Assembly (NCBI GenBank): GCA_020637755.1
Contig: JACKJW010000007.1
Location: 76,303-140,302, forward strand
Source of the DNA: Brucellaceae bacterium
GTDB lineage: Bacteria > Pseudomonadota > Alphaproteobacteria > Rhizobiales > Rhizobiaceae
Reading direction: 5' to 3'
Length of the DNA stretch: 64,000 bases
Under the pieces are notes generated by a model. The model did no database searches and was not told the DNA's origin. It was given only the letters and a program-made list of their open reading frames with translations. Position 1 is the stretch's first letter; each line of letters begins with the position of its first letter. Shown piece after piece: positions 16,267-24,987 of this stretch. The position numbers were made by a program, and so were the translations under genes.

Positions 16267-18042
16267 TCAGTGCACGGCCGGCCGCTTCGGTGCTGCCGTC
16301 GCAGTCAGCTTGCCGCCCAGTTCATGCACCGCCTGATACTGTGTCAGGAACACCTTGCCGGTCAGGTGATGGAAGAAGTCCGTCCGCTTCAGCCGGTCCA
16401 TCACCGGGCCCTTCACCTCGGAAAGATGGAACTTCACGCCCAGCGATTTCAGGCGCTCGTTGATCGCCTCGATGGATTCCAGGGCACTCATGTCGATGGC
16501 ATTGACCGCCGGGCACATGAGGATCACGTGTTTCAGTTCCGGGCGCTTTGCGACCATGTCGTAGATCTGGTCCTCCAGGAAGCGCGCATTGGCGAAATAG
16601 AGGCTCTCGTCGACACGCAGCGTCAGGATCGCCGGATCGGTGACCACCTCGTGGCGCAGCACGTTGCGGAAATGCTCGGTTCCCGGAACCTGTCCGACAA
16701 TCGCCATGTGCGGCTTGGACGATTTGTACAGATGGATGAGAACGGAAAGTCCGACACCGGTGGACACACCGATCTCCACGCCAAGGAACAACGTGACGAG
16801 GATGGTCGCGGCCACCGCGATGAAGTCGGCCTTGTTGTAGGTCCATGTGCGCTTGAGGATCGAGAAGTCGACCAGCGACAGCACCGCCACGATGATGGTC
16901 GCGGCAAGGGTGGCCTGCGGCAGGTAGGCGAGCAACGGGGTGAGGATCAGCGTGGCCACGGCCAGGCCAACCGCGGTGAAGGCCCCGGCGGCAGGCGTCT
17001 CGGCTCCGGCATCAAAATTGACCACGGAGCGCGCAAAGCCCCCTGTCACCGGATAGCCGCCGGAGATCCCGGCCGCGATGTTGGCGGTGCCAAGGCCGAT
17101 CAGTTCCTGGTCCGGATTGATGCGTTGGCGGCGCTTGGCGGCAAGCGTCTGGGCAACGGAGACCGACTCCACAAACCCGATGATCGAAATCAGCACCGCA
17201 GAGCCTGCGAGACTGAGCCAGAGGTCCGGCGAAAAGCTCGGCAGCGTCAGCGGCGGCAGCCCCTGCGGCACATCGCCGACGAGCTTGACGCCATGATTGC
17301 CCAGGTTGAAGACGAAGGCGATGAGCGTGGTGATGGCCACCGCGCCGACCGGACCTGCCTTGGCCAGGATGTCGGCCATGCGCGGCTTCAGCCCCTTGGC
17401 AAGCAGCAGCGGCTTCAGGCCCTTTCGCACCCAGAACAGAAACGCCGTGGAGGCGACGCCGATCACGAGCGTGATGGGATTGGTCTCTGTCAGATGCTTC
17501 AGCAGTGCCGTGACAATTTCATAGAGATTATGGCCGCCCGCCTTCACGCCCAGAATGTGCTTGAGCTGGCTGGCGGCGATGATGATGCCGGACGCCGTGA
17601 TGAAGCCGGCAATGACGGGGTGTGATAGGAAATTGGCAAGAAAGCCGAGGCGGAAGACGCCGAGCACCAGCAGGAAGACACCGGACAGGAAGGCCAGCGT
17701 GATGGCCGCCGCGATGTATTCCGGCGTTCCGTTGGCCGCAATGTTGCCCACTGCGGCCGCCGTCATCAGCGAGACAACGGCAACGGGGCCGACGGCGAGT
17801 GCCCGGCTGGTGCCGAAGATTGCGTAGGCGACCAGCGGCAGGATCGAGGCGTACAGGCCCATTTCAGCCGGCAGGCCTGCCAGCAGGGCATAGGCGAGCG
17901 ATTGCGGGATCAGCATGATCGTCACGATCACGGCGGCGACGAGGTCATTGGTCGCCATGTCGCGGTTGTAGCTCCGCCCCCAGTCCAGGATGGGCATGAA
18001 ACGTCTGGCCCTGGCCAGAACCGCATTGTCACTGTTCAGCAT
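16267..18042 (-). CDS. SulP-family sulfate/anion permease with STAS domain
   Basis: A 591-residue inner-membrane transporter of the SLC26/SulP family. The first 430 residues are hydrophobic, with the family signature QSLAYALLAGLPAEMGLYAS (about 47-66) and later GLGTANIAAGISGGYPVTGG. The C-terminal STAS domain (about 450-570) includes VDESLYFANARFLEDQI and MSALESIEAINERL. It is the last gene of the minus-strand sulfide operon, 70 bases after the SQR fusion, so it may move sulfate or sulfite produced by that operon. The direction of transport cannot be told from sequence. Confidence 0.92.
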   Translation of the reverse strand: MLNSDNAVLARARRFMPILDWGRSYNRDMATNDLVAAVIVTIMLIPQSLAYALLAGLPAEMGLYASILPLVAYAIFGTSRALAVGPVAVVSLMTAAAVGNIAANGTPEYIAAAITLAFLSGVFLLVLGVFRLGFLANFLSHPVIAGFITASGIIIAASQLKHILGVKAGGHNLYEIVTALLKHLTETNPITLVIGVASTAFLFWVRKGLKPLLLAKGLKPRMADILAKAGPVGAVAITTLIAFVFNLGNHGVKLVGDVPQGLPPLTLPSFSPDLWLSLAGSAVLISIIGFVESVSVAQTLAAKRRQRINPDQELIGLGTANIAAGISGGYPVTGGFARSVVNFDAGAETPAAGAFTAVGLAVATLILTPLLAYLPQATLAATIIVAVLSLVDFSILKRTWTYNKADFIAVAATILVTLFLGVEIGVSTGVGLSVLIHLYKSSKPHMAIVGQVPGTEHFRNVLRHEVVTDPAILTLRVDESLYFANARFLEDQIYDMVAKRPELKHVILMCPAVNAIDMSALESIEAINERLKSLGVKFHLSEVKGPVMDRLKRTDFFHHLTGKVFLTQYQAVHELGGKLTATAAPKRPAVH

Positions 18043-18112
18043 CGCTCGTTTCCGTGGCGGACCGGCCGCCGCAAAGGGGTGCGCGGCAGAGCCATTCCGC
18101 CGCGCTCCGGTT

Positions 18113-19789
18113 TCACTTGATGTCGGCCATCTCAGGCTCGGCCAGCCATTCCTTGCCCTTCAGCATGGCCTTCCAATAGACCGGCGGCAGGATCTTTTCC
18201 TTGAGCATCCAGGCAAGTGCAGACGGCTTCGTGCCGTCGATCATCCAGCCGGGGAAGCTCGGCAGCAGCTTCCCGCCATAGCCGAATTCGGCCAGCACGA
18301 TCTTGCCGCGCTCCACCGTCAGCGGGCAGGAGCCATAACCGTCGTAATGTGCAACGCCCTTGGCGTGGCCCATGTCGGCCAGCACATTGTTGGCCACCAC
18401 CGGGGCTTGCTTGCGCGCTGCCGCTGCGGTCTTGGCATTGGGGGCATTCATCACGTCGCCGAGCGACCAGATGTTCTGGAACGTCTTGTGGCGCAGCGTG
18501 TTCTGGTCGACATCCACCCAGCCCGCTGCGTCGGCCAGCGGTGAGACGCGCACGAAATCCGGCGCGACCTGCGGCGGCACCACGTGGATCATGTCGAAAC
18601 CGGTTTCCACGATTTCCGAATTGCCGTCAGCATCGGTCTTCTTGAACCATGCCGTCTTGCCCGGCCCGTCGATCTTGACCAGGTTGTGCATGAAGTTGAC
18701 ATGCGCGTTGTACTTGCGGATGTATTCTTCAAGCGCGGGAACATAATCCTTCACGCCGAACAGCACGCCGCCGGCATTGTAGAACTGGATGTCGATGTCC
18801 TTCAGGCGCCCGGTCCGGAACCAGTGGTCGGCGGACAGGTAGAGTGCCTTCTGGGGCGCGCCGGCGCATTTGATCGGCATCGGCGGCTGGGTGAAGACGG
18901 CGCGGCCGCCCTTCAACTCCTGCACCAGCTTCCAGGTGTAGGGAGCCAGGTCGTAGCGGTAGTTGGAGGTGACGCCGTTGCGCCCCAACGTGGCAGCCAG
19001 GCCCTCGATGCCGTTCCAGTTCAGCTTGAGACCGGGGGCCACGATCAGCCGGTTGTACTTCACGACGCGGCAGCCATCGAGGATGACGGCATTTTCCTTT
19101 GGCTCAAACGCCGCGACGGCGGCCTTGATCCAGTGGACACCGCGCGGGATCAGGCTTCCCATGGTCTTGGCGGTCACTTCCGGCGCGAAGACGCCCGCGC
19201 CAACCAATGTCCAGCCGGGCTGATAGTAATGGGCATCCGCCGGATCGATGATGGCGATGTCGAGATCGCCCTTGCGGGCCAGCAAGCTGGCGGCGACCGA
19301 GATGCCGGCGGCACCTCCACCGATGATCACGATGTCATGGGTTGCATCCGCAATGTCCGTCGGCGTCTTACCACCATTGGCAATGCGGCGCACCACGCCG
19401 TGCATGTCATATCCGGCTTGCGCGGTGGAAGCCAGGATTGAGGGCAGATCGGCGCCCTTGGCACCCTGGTCGAGCGACCACAGCGTCGCCGAGCGCGTGC
19501 CGGTGCGGCAATAGGCAAAGACCGGCTTGGGCAGACGGGCAAACTCGGTGCCGAAGCTGGCCGCATCTTCGTCGGTCACCTTGCCGGAGACCACCGGAAG
19601 ATAGCTGGTTTCGATGCCGAATTTCCTGGCTGCCTGTTCGATCTCGGTAAAGACCGGCTGGTCTGCACCTTCGCCGTCCGGCCGGTTGCAGATGATCGAG
19701 CGGAACCCCGCTGCGGCGATTTCAGCCACCTCGGCGGCCGTGATCTGCGGGCTGACAGTCAGCTCGGTGTTGATTGTTTTCATGTCCAT
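18113..19789 (-). CDS. DUF442 sulfurtransferase fused to sulfide:quinone oxidoreductase
   Basis: A 558-residue two-domain protein. Residues 1-110 are a DUF442 (TIGR01244) domain with the active-site loop YCRTGTRS (Cys94). Residues 151-550 are an FAD-dependent sulfide:quinone oxidoreductase of the human/type II kind: HDIVIIGGGAAG binds FAD, Cys308 (MPIKCAGAPQK) and Cys488 (GYGSCPLT) match the two redox cysteines. It would oxidise sulfide to persulfide, passing electrons to quinone, and hand sulfane sulfur to the fused domain. The ATG at 19789 follows GGGAGGGAAAACGACC. It sits between the standalone DUF442 gene and SulP. Confidence 0.92.
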   Translation of the reverse strand: MDMKTINTELTVSPQITAAEVAEIAAAGFRSIICNRPDGEGADQPVFTEIEQAARKFGIETSYLPVVSGKVTDEDAASFGTEFARLPKPVFAYCRTGTRSATLWSLDQGAKGADLPSILASTAQAGYDMHGVVRRIANGGKTPTDIADATHDIVIIGGGAAGISVAASLLARKGDLDIAIIDPADAHYYQPGWTLVGAGVFAPEVTAKTMGSLIPRGVHWIKAAVAAFEPKENAVILDGCRVVKYNRLIVAPGLKLNWNGIEGLAATLGRNGVTSNYRYDLAPYTWKLVQELKGGRAVFTQPPMPIKCAGAPQKALYLSADHWFRTGRLKDIDIQFYNAGGVLFGVKDYVPALEEYIRKYNAHVNFMHNLVKIDGPGKTAWFKKTDADGNSEIVETGFDMIHVVPPQVAPDFVRVSPLADAAGWVDVDQNTLRHKTFQNIWSLGDVMNAPNAKTAAAARKQAPVVANNVLADMGHAKGVAHYDGYGSCPLTVERGKIVLAEFGYGGKLLPSFPGWMIDGTKPSALAWMLKEKILPPVYWKAMLKGKEWLAEPEMADIK

Positions 19790-19816
19790 GGTCGTTTTCC
19801 CTCCCGGCTATACGGG

Positions 19817-19848
19817 TGCAAACATCTTTATGTTAATATGTATTTGCA
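19817..19848. promoter_or_regulatory. Inverted repeat upstream of the SQR fusion gene
   Basis: TGCAAA (19817-19822) and TTTGCA (19843-19848) are perfect inverted arms around an AT-rich centre that includes ATGTTAATATG. It lies 28 bases upstream of the SQR start, in the only long gap (133 bases) of the operon, suggesting an internal promoter with a regulator site. Confidence 0.4.
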
Positions 19849-19922
19849 AGGCATCTATTGGTCGCACAACCGCAACGGCCTGCGTCTTGGCGTGCCTTTA
19901 CGTGTTTTTGCGTGCCGGCCCG

Positions 19923-20258
19923 TTAGCCCCGCATCTGCTGGACCAGCATGAAGAGATTTTGACACCGTGCGCCTGAGCGGCAATAGGCGAGCACCGGGCG
20001 CGGCAGGTCGTCGAGTGCGGCACCCATGGCTTCCACATTGTCACGGGTGATCGCACCGCTGACGACGGGAATGAACCGGAAGGTGAGCCCCGCTTCCTTC
20101 GCCGCCGCTTGGATCAGCGCATGGCCGACGGCCCCGTCTTCCGTGTCGGGCCGGTTGCAGATCAGGCTCTTGAAGCCAGCCTCCGCGATGGGGCGCACAT
20201 GCTCCACCGAGATTTGCGGCGCAACAGCGAAGTCTTCCGTGATCTGCCGGACTTCCAT
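19923..20258 (-). CDS. DUF442 / TIGR01244-family sulfurtransferase, standalone
   Basis: A 111-residue protein with the phosphatase-like fold that acts as a sulfurtransferase in bacterial sulfide oxidation. The active-site loop is AYCRSGARC with Cys93. The N-terminal half matches the DUF442 domain of the downstream SQR fusion (APQISVEHVRPIAEAGFKSL, then ICNRPD in both). It probably moves sulfane sulfur between persulfide, glutathione or thiosulfate. It lies 60 bases after the persulfide dioxygenase gene in the same direction. The reaction is inferred from the family. Confidence 0.88.
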   Translation of the reverse strand: MEVRQITEDFAVAPQISVEHVRPIAEAGFKSLICNRPDTEDGAVGHALIQAAAKEAGLTFRFIPVVSGAITRDNVEAMGAALDDLPRPVLAYCRSGARCQNLFMLVQQMRG

Positions 20259-20318
20259 GACGTGATCCCTCTTGGCATGGCCCGCCGCTTCTTTCCGGCG
20301 GACGGGCCGGCTGTTCTC

Positions 20319-21209
20319 TCAGAGCCCGTTGAGCGGGACCTTCAGGAAAGTTTTGCCGCTTTCATCCTTCGGTGGCAACTGGCCCGCGCGCATATTCACC
20401 TGCAGCGAAGGGATGATGAGCTTCGGCATGTCGAGCACCGCATCGCGCTCCGTGCGGAAGCGGATGAAATCTTCCCGCGTCTTGCCGGCGCCGACATGGA
20501 TATTGTGTTCGCGCTCTGCCTTCACCGTGGTCTCCCACTGGATGTCGCGGCCATTCGGACCGTAGTCGTGGCACATGAAGAGCCGCGTCTCGTCAGGCAG
20601 CTCCAGCACGCGCATGATGGAATCGTAGAGCGTGCCGGCATCACCGCCGGGGAAATCCGCGCGCGCCGAGCCGCCGTCCGGCATGAATAGTGTGTCGCCC
20701 ACGAAGGCCGCATCGCCGATCACATGGGTCATGCAGGCCGGCGTATGGCCGGGGGTGTGGATGGCATGGGCCGTCATCGAGCCGATCTGGTAGGTGTCGC
20801 CATCCTTGAACAGGCGGTCGAACTGCGAGCCGTCGCGCTGGAATTCGGTGCCCTCATTGAAGATCTTGCCGAACGTGTCCTGGATGATGGTGATGTTCTC
20901 GCCGATGCCGAGCTTGCCGCCGAGCTTCTGCTGGATGTAGGGCGCAGCGGACAGGTGGTCGGCATGCACATGGGTCTCGATGATCCATTCCAGCTTGAGG
21001 CCGTGGTCCTTGATGAAGGCGATGATCTTGTCGGCCCCGTCATAGGTGATGCGGCCGGCGGCATAGTCGATGTCCATGACCGAATCGATCACGGCGCAGG
21101 AGGTCGAGGCGGGATCCTTGACCACATAGGAAATCGTGTTGGTCGGCGCATCGAAGAAGGCCGTGACTTCCGGCTTGACAGACGGTTCGGGCGTGAAGGG
21201 CAGGGACAT
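20319..21209 (-). CDS. Persulfide dioxygenase-like MBL-fold protein
   Basis: A 296-residue metallo-beta-lactamase-fold enzyme of the ETHE1/Blh group, expected to oxidise glutathione persulfide with O2 to sulfite using one Fe(II). The metal motif is HVHADH at residues 80-85, then HTPGHTPACM, VGDTLFMPDGGSARADFPGG and MCHDYGPNGR. The D-G-G-S-A-R-x-D-F stretch is characteristic of persulfide dioxygenases. It follows the YeeE/YedE pair by 27 bases, and precedes the DUF442 gene. Regulation is likely through the ArsR site at 22168-22191. Confidence 0.92.
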   Translation of the reverse strand: MSLPFTPEPSVKPEVTAFFDAPTNTISYVVKDPASTSCAVIDSVMDIDYAAGRITYDGADKIIAFIKDHGLKLEWIIETHVHADHLSAAPYIQQKLGGKLGIGENITIIQDTFGKIFNEGTEFQRDGSQFDRLFKDGDTYQIGSMTAHAIHTPGHTPACMTHVIGDAAFVGDTLFMPDGGSARADFPGGDAGTLYDSIMRVLELPDETRLFMCHDYGPNGRDIQWETTVKAEREHNIHVGAGKTREDFIRFRTERDAVLDMPKLIIPSLQVNMRAGQLPPKDESGKTFLKVPLNGL

Positions 21210-21236
21210 GGGACTGTTCTCCTTTGAGGGAATCTT

Positions 21237-21677
21237 TCAGGCGGCGGCCAGGCGCAGCGAACGTTTCATGATGAAGCGGGCGGCGACGATGCCGGCCACC
21301 ATCGCCGCGAGAAAGGTCATGGTCGGAACGAAGCCGATGCCGATGGCCGGCACGGCACCGCCGGGGCAGAAGCCCGCGATGCCCCAGCCAATGCCGAAGA
21401 CGGCCGAACCGCCCACCAGCTTGGCATCGATGATCCGGCTGGTTGGCACGTTGAAGGTGTCAGCGTAAAGCGGCTTGGCCGCAGCGCCGAAGACGAGCCG
21501 GTAGCCGATGGCCGCAACCACCAGCGCCCCGCCCATGACGAAGATGAGGCTCGGGTCCCAACTTCCCGCGACGTCGAAGAAGTTGAGCACCTTGGCCGGG
21601 TTGGCCATGCCGGAAATCGCGATGCCGAGGCCGAAGACGAGACCGGAGGCAAGTGATGCAAGATTGGCTTTCATCAT
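21237..21677 (-). CDS. YeeE/YedE-type half permease (DUF6691-like)
   Basis: A 146-residue inner-membrane protein with four hydrophobic segments, the second half of a split YeeE/YedE sulfur permease. The sulfur-binding cysteine motif is GIAGFCPGGAVPA near residues 92-104. It starts three bases after the stop of its partner gene, a pair arrangement known from PmpA/PmpB in sulfur-metabolising bacteria. It probably carries thiosulfate, persulfide or a similar species together with the partner; the exact cargo is not known. Confidence 0.88.
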   Translation of the reverse strand: MMKANLASLASGLVFGLGIAISGMANPAKVLNFFDVAGSWDPSLIFVMGGALVVAAIGYRLVFGAAAKPLYADTFNVPTSRIIDAKLVGGSAVFGIGWGIAGFCPGGAVPAIGIGFVPTMTFLAAMVAGIVAARFIMKRSLRLAAA

Positions 21678-21680
21678 GGC

Positions 21681-22106
21681 TCAGCCTCCGATCACGTGGC
21701 GCATCACATAGACCGTCAGGCCGGTCGTGATCATGAAGGTGATGGTGGCGACGATCGAGCGCGGCGACAGGCGCGCCATGCCGCAGACCCCGTGTCCGGA
21801 GGTGCAGCCCGAACCGTAGGTGACGCCGATGCCGACGATAAAACCACCGACGATCATCTCGGCAGTGCTGATCGGCACGCCGAAGGGAACGGCTCCGCCC
21901 ATCAGGACATAGAGGACCGGAGCCGCCACGGCGCCGATGAGGAAGGCGATGCGCCAGCCATTGTTGGGAGCGTAGGGCGGCAGGATTCCGCCGAGAATGC
22001 CGGTCATTCCGGCAATGCGGCCGTTGAAGGCCATCAGCATCACGGCCGAAAGGCCGATCAGGACGCCGCCGGTCAGCGACTGGTACGGAGTGAAATCCGT
22101 GATCAT
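21681..22106 (-). CDS. YeeE/YedE-type half permease
   Basis: A 141-residue inner-membrane protein, first half of the split YeeE/YedE permease. Conserved cysteines lie in GVTYGSGCTSGHGVCGMARLS near residues 95-115, cut here as GSGCTSGHGVCG. It is the first gene of the minus-strand sulfide operon and diverges from the ArsR regulator, with 98 bases between the starts. Those bases contain the operator-like palindrome. The partner gene begins three bases downstream. Confidence 0.88.
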   Translation of the reverse strand: MITDFTPYQSLTGGVLIGLSAVMLMAFNGRIAGMTGILGGILPPYAPNNGWRIAFLIGAVAAPVLYVLMGGAVPFGVPISTAEMIVGGFIVGIGVTYGSGCTSGHGVCGMARLSPRSIVATITFMITTGLTVYVMRHVIGG

Positions 22107-22167
22107 GGTATGTTGCCCTCACCTTGTCGTTTTTGGATCAGCTTGTCATTCGCTGGTATGGTGTGTA

Positions 22168-22191
22168 TATATGTGAACATGTGCACATATA
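22168..22191. promoter_or_regulatory. ArsR/BigR-type operator in the divergent promoter
   Basis: TATATGTG-N8-CACATATA is a perfect eight-base inverted repeat, and its centre also holds the palindrome ATGTGCACAT. It sits 14 bases before the ArsR start, between that gene and the divergent sulfide operon, where a repressor would control both. Related words recur at 32775-32800 before the soxR-type gene. Confidence 0.7.
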
Positions 22192-22204
22192 CAATAAAAA
22201 AGAT

Positions 22205-22546
22205 ATGACCGTGGATACACAACAGATGGACGTTCAGGAGATCGGCAAATCTGCCGGCGAAGCCGCTGAATTTCTGGCCGTGATGGCGAATTCAAACCGG
22301 CTGATGATCCTCTGCAACCTCATGAACGGCGAAATGGCTGTCCAGCCGCTGGCCGATGCGGTTGGCATGACCCAGTCTGCGCTGTCGCAACAGCTGTCGA
22401 AGCTCAGGGCCCTGAAGCTCGTTTCGACACGCCGCGACGGGCGCACCATCTATTATTCCGTCGCCTCGGACAAGGTGGGACGCGTCCTCGACGCGCTCTA
22501 CGACATCTACTGCGCGCCGAAAAAGGTTCCCGCCGCCGCGGAATGA
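22205..22546 (+). CDS. ArsR-family persulfide-sensing repressor (BigR/SqrR-like)
   Basis: A 113-residue winged-helix repressor. The recognition helix is GMTQSALSQQLSKLRALKL and the wing STRRDGRTIYYS. Cys37 (MILCNLM) and Cys103 (DIYCAP) are in the places of the two cysteines that form a tetrasulfide link in SqrR and BigR when reactive sulfur is present. The start at 22205 is used because the longer open frame would run through the operator. It diverges from the YeeE/YedE-PDO-SQR operon, which it likely represses until sulfide appears. The Shine-Dalgarno is weak. Confidence 0.9.
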   Translation: MTVDTQQMDVQEIGKSAGEAAEFLAVMANSNRLMILCNLMNGEMAVQPLADAVGMTQSALSQQLSKLRALKLVSTRRDGRTIYYSVASDKVGRVLDALYDIYCAPKKVPAAAE

Positions 22547-22548
22547 AA

Positions 22549-22578
22549 ATCCCGCCCCGCTTGCCTGCGGGACGGGAT
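22549..22578. terminator. Hairpin between convergent ArsR and acyl-CoA dehydrogenase genes
   Basis: ATCCCGCCCCGC and GCGGGACGGGAT form a 12-base stem with one mismatch and a six-base loop. On the minus strand it is followed by ATTTTC, so it best fits termination of the beta-oxidation operon. Confidence 0.65.
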
Positions 22579-22600
22579 GAGCATGGCGGCACCTGATCCG

Positions 22601-23752
22601 TCAGGCAGCCTGGAACAATCCACCCGCCCTGGCGAGTTTGCCAAGGTGATGATCCCCGTCGCCGAACAGGATGTTGATCATCGTCATCCGCTTGAAATAG
22701 TGACCGATCGCCAGCTCCATCGTCATGCCCACGCCACCGTGAAGCTGGATGGCATTCTCGCCCGACAGTTTGCCGTTTCGCCCGATTTCCGCCTTGGCCG
22801 CTGAAATGGCGCGTCCGCGTTCCTGCGCATCGTCGCTGCTTGCCATCATCGTGGCATACATCGTGATGGAACGGCTTTGCTCGGTCGCGATGAACATGTC
22901 GGTGGCCGCGTGTTGCAGCACCTGGAACTTGCCGATCTCCACGCCGAACTGCTTGCGCGTTTTCAGGTAGTCGACCGTCGTCTCCTGCATCACGGCCATG
23001 ATGCCGACGGCTTCGGCGCAAAGCGCGGCAATCGCCTGGTCGGTCACCTTGGCGAGCAATGCAAAACCCTTGCCCGCCTCGCCGAACAGTGCATCGGCAC
23101 TGGCCTTCACATGGTCAAGCGTCACTTCCGCCGCACGGCTGCCGTCCTGCAGGTAATAGCCCCGGCGCGACAGGCCCTGCGCCCCGGCGTCCACCAGGAA
23201 GACCGAAATCCCGTCCTCGTCGGTCAGACCACCTGAAACGCGTGCGGTGACAAAGATCTTGTCCGCCGTGTCGCCGGAAAGGGCGAGGCTCTTGGCACCG
23301 TTCAGCACCCAGCCGTCACCGTCGCGCTCGGCCGTCACGCCCACATGGGCAAGGTCGTAGCGGGCATGGCGTTCCGTATGGGCGAGCGCCAGTTTCAGCG
23401 ATCCGTCCGCGATGGCCGGGATCAGTTCGGCCTTCTGGGCCGCCGATCCACCCTCGCGCACGAAACCGCCGCCGATGACGACGGTGGCCAGATAGGGCTC
23501 CAGTGCCAGCACCCGGCCCATGCTTTCCATCACCAGCATGATGTCTTGCGCGCCGCCGCCAAGCCCGCCGTCTTCTTCGGCGAAGGGCAGCATCAGCAGG
23601 CCCATCTCCGCATAGCGGTTCCACATGGCTGTGCTGAATCCTTCCGGCTCCTTCATGTGGGCCATGCGTTTCTCGAAGGCGTACTCGTTGGCAAGCATGC
23701 GGTCGAGACCGTCTTTGAGCATTGACTGCTCTTCAGTCAGGTCGAAATCCAT
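22601..23752 (-). CDS. Acyl-CoA dehydrogenase
   Basis: A 383-residue FAD enzyme that introduces the alpha-beta double bond into acyl-CoA. The fold is clear from MDFDLTEEQSMLKDGLDRML at the start, the middle-domain stretch GAKSLALSGDTADKIFVTAR and the C-terminal IQLHGGVGMTMELAIGHYFKR. It is the last gene of the minus-strand beta-oxidation operon, 20 bases after a second acyl-CoA dehydrogenase gene. Such paired genes often form a heteromeric enzyme for bulky or branched acyl-CoAs; which one forms the active site here was not resolved. Confidence 0.9.
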   Translation of the reverse strand: MDFDLTEEQSMLKDGLDRMLANEYAFEKRMAHMKEPEGFSTAMWNRYAEMGLLMLPFAEEDGGLGGGAQDIMLVMESMGRVLALEPYLATVVIGGGFVREGGSAAQKAELIPAIADGSLKLALAHTERHARYDLAHVGVTAERDGDGWVLNGAKSLALSGDTADKIFVTARVSGGLTDEDGISVFLVDAGAQGLSRRGYYLQDGSRAAEVTLDHVKASADALFGEAGKGFALLAKVTDQAIAALCAEAVGIMAVMQETTVDYLKTRKQFGVEIGKFQVLQHAATDMFIATEQSRSITMYATMMASSDDAQERGRAISAAKAEIGRNGKLSGENAIQLHGGVGMTMELAIGHYFKRMTMINILFGDGDHHLGKLARAGGLFQAA

Positions 23753-23772
23753 CGTTCAAAATCCCTTCGTTC

Positions 23773-24975
23773 TCAAAGCCCCAACACCGCCTTGGCGATG
23801 ATGTTCTTCTGGATCTCGTTGGACCCGCCATAGATGGAGACCTTGCGGTAGTTGAAATAATGTGGCGCGGCGGGAGCGGCATAGTCCGGCCCCACCGGCG
23901 GCTCGTTCCACCCGTCGCCCGTGTCGTGCTGGAAAGGCATGGCGTAAGGCCCCATGACCTCCATCAGCAGGTGGGTCGTCGCCTGCTGGATCTGCGATCC
24001 CTTGATTTTCAGGATCGACGAGGCCGGGTCCGGTTTGCCGGTATTGCCGCGCTTGGCATCGGCCGCGACCACGCGAAGCTGTGTCATTTCCAGCGCCTTG
24101 AGATCAATCTCTACGGCGACCAGCTTTTCTAGGAAACGCGGCTCCTCGATCAGCGGCCGGCCGCCCGACATTTCCTTGGAGGCCAGCTCCCGGATGCGGG
24201 CAATGCGCTGCTTGGAGGCGCCGATGCGCGCGATGTTTGTACGCTCGTTGCCGAGCAGGAACTTGGCATAGTCCCAGCCCTTGTTCTCCTCGCCGACGAG
24301 GTTTTCGACCGGCACCTTCACATCGGTGAAGAACACCTCGTTGATCTCGCGGCCGCCGTCGATGGTGACGATCGGGCGAACCTCGATGCCGGGCGTATTC
24401 ATGTCGATCAGCAGGAAGGAGATGCCTTCCTGCTTCTTGGCTGCCGGGTCGGTGCGCACGAGACAGAAGATCAGGTTGGCGTGCTGGGCCAGCGTCGTCC
24501 AGGTCTTCTGCCCGTTGACGATGAAATGGTCACCCTCGCGCACCGCCTTCGTCTTCAGCGAGGCAAGGTCCGAGCCGGCACCCGGCTCGGAGAAGCCCTG
24601 GCACCACCAGTCATCGAGATTGGCGATGCGCGGAAGGTACCTCTGTTTCTGCTCCTGGCTGGCGAAGGTGTAGATCACCGGGCCGACCATGTTGACGCCA
24701 AAGGCAAGCGGCGCGGGGCAGGGGAATTTCTGCAGTTCTTCCAGGAAGATGTACTGCTTCATCGGGTCCCAGCCGGTGCCGCCCCACTCCACCGGCCAAT
24801 GCGGAACCGCCCAGCCCTTGTCATTCAGGATGCGCGTCCAGCGGGTCAGGTCATCCTTGTCGGGATAGTCCCCGTCCAGCATTTTCTCATGGATGTCCTT
24901 GGGCAGGTTCTCTTCAAAGAACTGCCGGACTTCCTCGCGGAAGGCATTTTCCTCATCCGTAAAGCGAAGGTCCAT
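23773..24975 (-). CDS. Acyl-CoA dehydrogenase
   Basis: A 400-residue acyl-CoA dehydrogenase. Family blocks are WPVEWGGTGWDPMKQYIFLEE, cut here as WPVEWGGTGWD, then GFSEPGAGSDLASLKTKA, VNGQKTWTTLAQHANLIF and the C-terminal IYGGSNEIQKNIIAKAVLGL. It lies between the thiolase gene (12 bases upstream) and the second acyl-CoA dehydrogenase gene (20 bases downstream), in one operon. The YGGSNEIQ stretch is the usual C-terminal FAD/substrate segment. Long-chain or aromatic-side-chain substrates are possible; specificity is not visible. Confidence 0.92.
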   Translation of the reverse strand: MDLRFTDEENAFREEVRQFFEENLPKDIHEKMLDGDYPDKDDLTRWTRILNDKGWAVPHWPVEWGGTGWDPMKQYIFLEELQKFPCPAPLAFGVNMVGPVIYTFASQEQKQRYLPRIANLDDWWCQGFSEPGAGSDLASLKTKAVREGDHFIVNGQKTWTTLAQHANLIFCLVRTDPAAKKQEGISFLLIDMNTPGIEVRPIVTIDGGREINEVFFTDVKVPVENLVGEENKGWDYAKFLLGNERTNIARIGASKQRIARIRELASKEMSGGRPLIEEPRFLEKLVAVEIDLKALEMTQLRVVAADAKRGNTGKPDPASSILKIKGSQIQQATTHLLMEVMGPYAMPFQHDTGDGWNEPPVGPDYAAPAAPHYFNYRKVSIYGGSNEIQKNIIAKAVLGL

Positions 24976-24987
24976 AGCCCTGTCTCC

